Source: Verrucomicrobiaceae bacterium
GTDB lineage: Bacteria; Verrucomicrobiota; Verrucomicrobiia; Verrucomicrobiales; Akkermansiaceae
Assembly (NCBI GenBank): GCA_027491155.1
Contig: JAIXWR010000008.1
Span: 1 to 64,000, forward strand
Length of the DNA: 64,000 nt
Direction of reading: 5' to 3'
Positions within the stretch are counted from its first letter, which is position 1. Each line of letters starts with the position of its first letter. A program made the translations under genes and the position numbers. Shown here one piece after another: positions 60,902 through 64,000 of this stretch. The notes beneath the pieces are model-generated. The model did not search any database and was not told the DNA's origin. It worked only from the letters and a program-made list of their open reading frames with translations.

Positions 60902-61972
60902 TCAGCGAACTTCCTCGATGGTGAGGTCATCCAGCAGCAACTGGAAGCCATGCTCGCAAACGCTGTCCAAGGAAAGGGTGAGACCCTTGTTGTTAAGGTC
61001 CAGCGTGGTCTGGCTAACCCCGTAGCTTGCGGGAAGGGTAAGATCTTGCGGCAAGGTCAGTTCGATGTGGATGCGCCGCCACTCCCCCGGTTCCAGCGGA
61101 ATGCTGGCACTGGCGGCCTCATACTGGATCATTCCCGGACTGCCACCCGCGACGAAGCGCAACGATGCCCGGAGGCCGTGAGGGCCGACGGATTCATGCC
61201 GGCTGTCGGCGGCAGCCTTCTCCTGCGGATCGGAAGGGCTCGGCAACGGGGCTTCCAGCACGTGAGCCCAACCCCCGAGGGCGACACGCAGGCCGGGTCT
61301 CGCGAGCAAGGGACTACCGTCGGACCTGCGGAGCCGCTGGGTGAGATAAGCATAGTTGGTCAGCCGGGCGACATTCCGGCCGGACTTCGGCAGCACCTTG
61401 CCGCCGGTCACCCGGCTGATCTCCGCGACGTCGGCGTTCTCGGTGACGAAGTAGTCCTGCCAGTCGACGATGGCCCGGTTCGTGGGCTCGGTGAGGTAGG
61501 TCAGGTCGGTCGCTTCAAAGTCAGCGTTCCACAATTGCAATGCGGGCGGGGTGGCATCGGCATTCCGATTGACTGAAATCCAGATGCCCGGAACCACGAC
61601 CAGCAGGCAGGGCAGGATCAGCCAACGCGACCACCGGTGGTGCGGTCTGGTGGCGGGGCGCGTGTCACCCTTGTCCGACTCGCCGCCATGGCCGAATCGC
61701 AGCGACTGGTTGCGCTGGACCTCGAGGCCAGGACCCGCGCCGCACCGGCTAAACTTCACCCGACGGGTGTCCGTCCATTCGATTTCCTGCGGGCAAAGCT
61801 CGTCCTGCATGGCCGCGTCCAGGCGCATCATGCCGGCGCAATACTCGAGGGCCTCCGGCTCGCCGCGCAGCCGGTCCGCGAGACGCCGAGAACCCTCCTC
61901 ATCGAGGCGACGGTCCATCAGCGCATCGACAAGCGAGGCGAGTTCCGCATCGGGCTGGTAGGAATCAGGCAT
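60902..61972 (-). CDS. Anti-sigma factor-like membrane protein
   Basis: The product has 356 residues. The first 60 are a small helical domain with the pattern of FecR/anti-sigma N-termini in this phylum (LASLVDALMDRRLDEEGSRRL, then LRGEPEALEYCAGMMRLDAA), a linker, a membrane helix (about 114-134) and a 220-residue outer domain starting LQLWNADFEATD, which looks like a jelly-roll carbohydrate-binding fold. The gene overlaps the end of the sigma factor gene by 8 bases, a typical sigma/anti-sigma arrangement. The outer domain may sense a ligand in the periplasm and release the sigma factor. Its start overlaps the upstream gene, supporting ATG 61972. Confidence 0.8.
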   Translation of the reverse strand: MPDSYQPDAELASLVDALMDRRLDEEGSRRLADRLRGEPEALEYCAGMMRLDAAMQDELCPQEIEWTDTRRVKFSRCGAGPGLEVQRNQSLRFGHGGESDKGDTRPATRPHHRWSRWLILPCLLVVVPGIWISVNRNADATPPALQLWNADFEATDLTYLTEPTNRAIVDWQDYFVTENADVAEISRVTGGKVLPKSGRNVARLTNYAYLTQRLRRSDGSPLLARPGLRVALGGWAHVLEAPLPSPSDPQEKAAADSRHESVGPHGLRASLRFVAGGSPGMIQYEAASASIPLEPGEWRRIHIELTLPQDLTLPASYGVSQTTLDLNNKGLTLSLDSVCEHGFQLLLDDLTIEEVR

Positions 61973-62576
61973 GGTCGCCGGCTCCTTTCATCCGCCGCTT
62001 CACGCAATCCCCGAGTCCCGCCCTGAGGCGTTCGAGTTTCTTGTACAGGGCATCCGGTTTCATTCCCTCGCTTCGGGCGAAATGGTCCAAGCGAAACGGC
62101 CCGTCACCCTCGTAGCGCAAGCTGAGGAGGTGGCGCTGCGGGGCATCCAGCCGCTCCATGCAGGCCCGGAGCGCGAGAATCCGCTCGCTGGAACGTTCTT
62201 CCTGCTGTTCCTGCCTCATCACCTCGTTCGCGAGCGAAGCCGCCAGGTCGGGAGGCAGGAAGCAGATCCTGGAGTTGCCGGATTTTCTCGATGCGGTAAG
62301 CCCGATCAATCGCGCGGTGGCAAGGCAGTGGCCGAGGAACGCGCGCTCCCCCCCGGAAATCGGTCCCTTCTTCCAGGCAATCAATGCCACCTCTTGGACG
62401 CAGTCCTCGATATCGCTCCGATTGGCGACCATGCTCGAAAGGTATGCCCTCACGGAAACCCGGCACACTTCCCACATGGTCTGGAACCGGGCGGCTCGGG
62501 CGGTATCGGTCAACTCGCCGGCGTCAGGGCCGGGGCCGGAATCAATCTGCGGCAGCAAGGCGCTTGGATCATTCAT
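61965..62576 (-). CDS. ECF-type RNA polymerase sigma factor
   Basis: The product has 203 residues from ATG 62576. Sigma region 2 is seen at about 33-70 (MWEVCRVSVRAYLSSMVANRS, then DIEDCVQEVALIAWKK), and region 4 at about 140-190 (MERLDAPQRHLLSLRYEG, LDHFARSEGMKPDALYKKLERLRAGL). It belongs with the short sigma-70 factors expanded in Rhodopirellula and Verrucomicrobium. The next gene overlaps it and encodes a membrane anti-sigma-like protein. Targets are unknown; the GH36/GH97 genes downstream are candidates, and ECF-like boxes occur before the small RNA elements at 5.6 and 8.6 kb, but no link is shown. Confidence 0.9.
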   Translation of the reverse strand: MNDPSALLPQIDSGPGPDAGELTDTARAARFQTMWEVCRVSVRAYLSSMVANRSDIEDCVQEVALIAWKKGPISGGERAFLGHCLATARLIGLTASRKSGNSRICFLPPDLAASLANEVMRQEQQEERSSERILALRACMERLDAPQRHLLSLRYEGDGPFRLDHFARSEGMKPDALYKKLERLRAGLGDCVKRRMKGAGDHA

Positions 62577-62775
62577 GGGATTTCCCAACCGACGCTCGAA
62601 GGTCGGAGGGTCAGATGGGTTCTTCGAAGGGTCAATCCGCAATTTGCCGCAACCGGCAGGAAGCTCGGGTTCATCCTCCCGCAAACTTCACAGCCAAACG
62701 CCGAAGGCAATGCACGCCTCACAAATAGCAGCCCGCGCCTTGATCTCCCGCGACGGGCGAGGACAGGATGCGGGA

Positions 62776-64000
62776 TGGACGAGAAAGAGAAGGCCGGCTG
62801 GCCGTGGCTGCTGAGTTCCGCGGCGATCTGCGGGCTGGCGACCTTGGGGGGCGTGTGGGTCGAGCGAACCAGCACGACGCCCGAGATCGCCACCGGCCTT
62901 TACGCCGCGGCCTATCTGGCGGGCGGCTGGGAAGCGGCGATCGAGACCTACGGCAAGCTCCGCCGGATGCGGCTCGACATCCATTTCCTGATGCTGGCCG
63001 TGGCGGCCGGCGCGGCGATGATCGGTGCCTGGTGGGAAGGCGCGGCGCTGCTGTTCCTCTTCTCGCTCAGCGGCGCGCTGGAGGCGATGGCGATGGCCCG
63101 CACCGAACGCGAGATCCGCAGCCTGTTCCGCGACGCGCCGAAGCAGGCGCTGGTGGTCGATGAGAACGGCAGCACCCGCGAGGTCGCCGTGGCGGATCTG
63201 GAAGCAGGCACGACGATCCGCGTGCTGCCCGGCGAGCAGTTTCCCGCCGACGGCAGGATCACCAAGGGCGAGAGCGCCGCGGATGAATCGACGCTCACCG
63301 GCGAATCGGTCGCCGTCGAGAAAGCCCCGGGCGACACCGTGTTCGGCGGCACGCTGAACACCTGGGGCGTGATCGAGGCCGAGGTCACCCGCGCCCCCGG
63401 CGACAGCGCCCAGGCCCGCATCATCCAGCTGATCCGCGAGGCCCAGGCCAGCAAGGCTCCGTCCCAGCGCTTCACCGACCGATTTGGTACGACGTACACC
63501 GTAGGAATCCTCGGCTTCTCGCTCGCGATGTTCCTTTACTGGCATTTCATCGCCGGCGCACCGGCCTTCCTCGATCACGGCGAGCGCTCCGCCTTCTACC
63601 GCGCGATGACCCTGCTGGTGGTCTGCTCGCCCTGCGCGCTGGTGATTTCCATCCCGAGCGCCATCCTCGCCGGGATCGCCGCCGGGGCCCGCCGCGGGAT
63701 CCTCTTCCGCGGGGGCGTGGCGTTGGAAAACCTGGCCACCGTCCAACGCCTGGCGGTCGACAAGACCGGCACGCTGACCAAGGGCGAGCTGGAGCTGTTA
63801 GGCGGCGAGACCTCGCCGCCCGGCCGCGAGGACGAGTTGCTGGCGATCGCCGCGGCGCTGTCCGGAAACTCCACCCATCCGCTGTCGCGGGCCATCGCGA
63901 AGGAGGCGCTGCAACGCGGTCTGCCGCAAGCCGGTGCCGTGACCAATTTCGAGTCGCTGGCCGGCCAGGGCCTGAAAGCCAGCATCGGCGGGAACCCTGC
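62776..64000 (+). CDS. P1B-type metal-transporting ATPase, 3' end beyond window
   Basis: The frame runs open from ATG 62776 to the window edge, giving 408 residues of an incomplete protein. There is no N-terminal heavy-metal-binding domain; the first membrane helices begin at about residue 9. The actuator domain has TGES, the metal helix has CSPCALVISIP (an S-P-C motif rather than C-P-C), and the phosphorylation site is DKTGTLT. SPC and the lack of a metal-binding tail point to the P1B-4 subgroup, which moves Co, Zn or Fe(II). It is divergent from the sigma factor gene across about 200 bases. Confidence 0.92.

Overview
The window reads as a chromosomal stretch of a high-GC member of the Verrucomicrobiota, most likely near the Luteolibacter/Haloferula/Akkermansiaceae group. 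This is inferred from gene content: an ECF sigma factor of the type common in Verrucomicrobia and Planctomycetes, a very large PilX-like pseudopilin, an autotransporter-associated beta-strand repeat protein, cytochrome c/beta-propeller gene pairs, many large secreted proteins ending in the same short C-terminal module, and start codons that mostly lack a Shine-Dalgarno sequence. I see no tRNA, rRNA, CRISPR array, complete insertion sequence or prophage. About 48 protein genes fill nearly all of the window.

Layout. 1-11 kb: pseudopilin-like operon, SH3 protein, HtrA-like protease, Tat-exported FAD oxidase and a malectin/FN3 protein. Two near-identical 180-bp elements (5561-5742 and 8562-8743) lie here between convergent genes; each looks like a small RNA gene with an ECF-type promoter and strong hairpins. 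11-15 kb: pseudokinase/FGE-like protein, TPR-like protein, gltX. 15.6-16.1 kb: cluster of short palindromes (REP-like). 16-23.7 kb: cytochrome c plus beta-propeller, CBS protein, squalene/phytoene synthase, signal peptidase I, recQ. 23.9-27 kb: VTC-domain polyphosphate polymerase, DUF4956 membrane protein and phosphate-porin-like protein in one operon. 27-40.4 kb: aroE, a zinc-ribbon pair, LOG protein, the Hen1-Pnkp RNA-repair cassette, a hydrolase, GNAT, cutC, an Hsp70. 40.5-51.5 kb: GMC oxidoreductase with its subunit 3, a secreted glycosidase-like protein, a PQQ-type propeller protein, mlaF-mlaD, a mosaic secreted protease. 51.5-62.6 kb: ankyrin-L,D-transpeptidase fusion, a beta-strand repeat protein, GH97 and GH36 glycosidases, and an ECF sigma/anti-sigma pair, all on the minus strand. 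62.8 kb to the edge: a P1B-type metal ATPase, cut off.

How the parts work together. The RNA-repair pair should seal and protect cleaved RNAs. The VTC operon looks like a polyphosphate synthesis and phosphate entry unit. The GH36/GH97 pair points to use of alpha-galactosides, with a sigma/anti-sigma pair immediately upstream as a possible regulator. Five otherwise unrelated exported proteins share a C-terminal module that may be a sorting or anchoring signal. The twin RNA-like elements and this shared module are the best candidates for undescribed biology.
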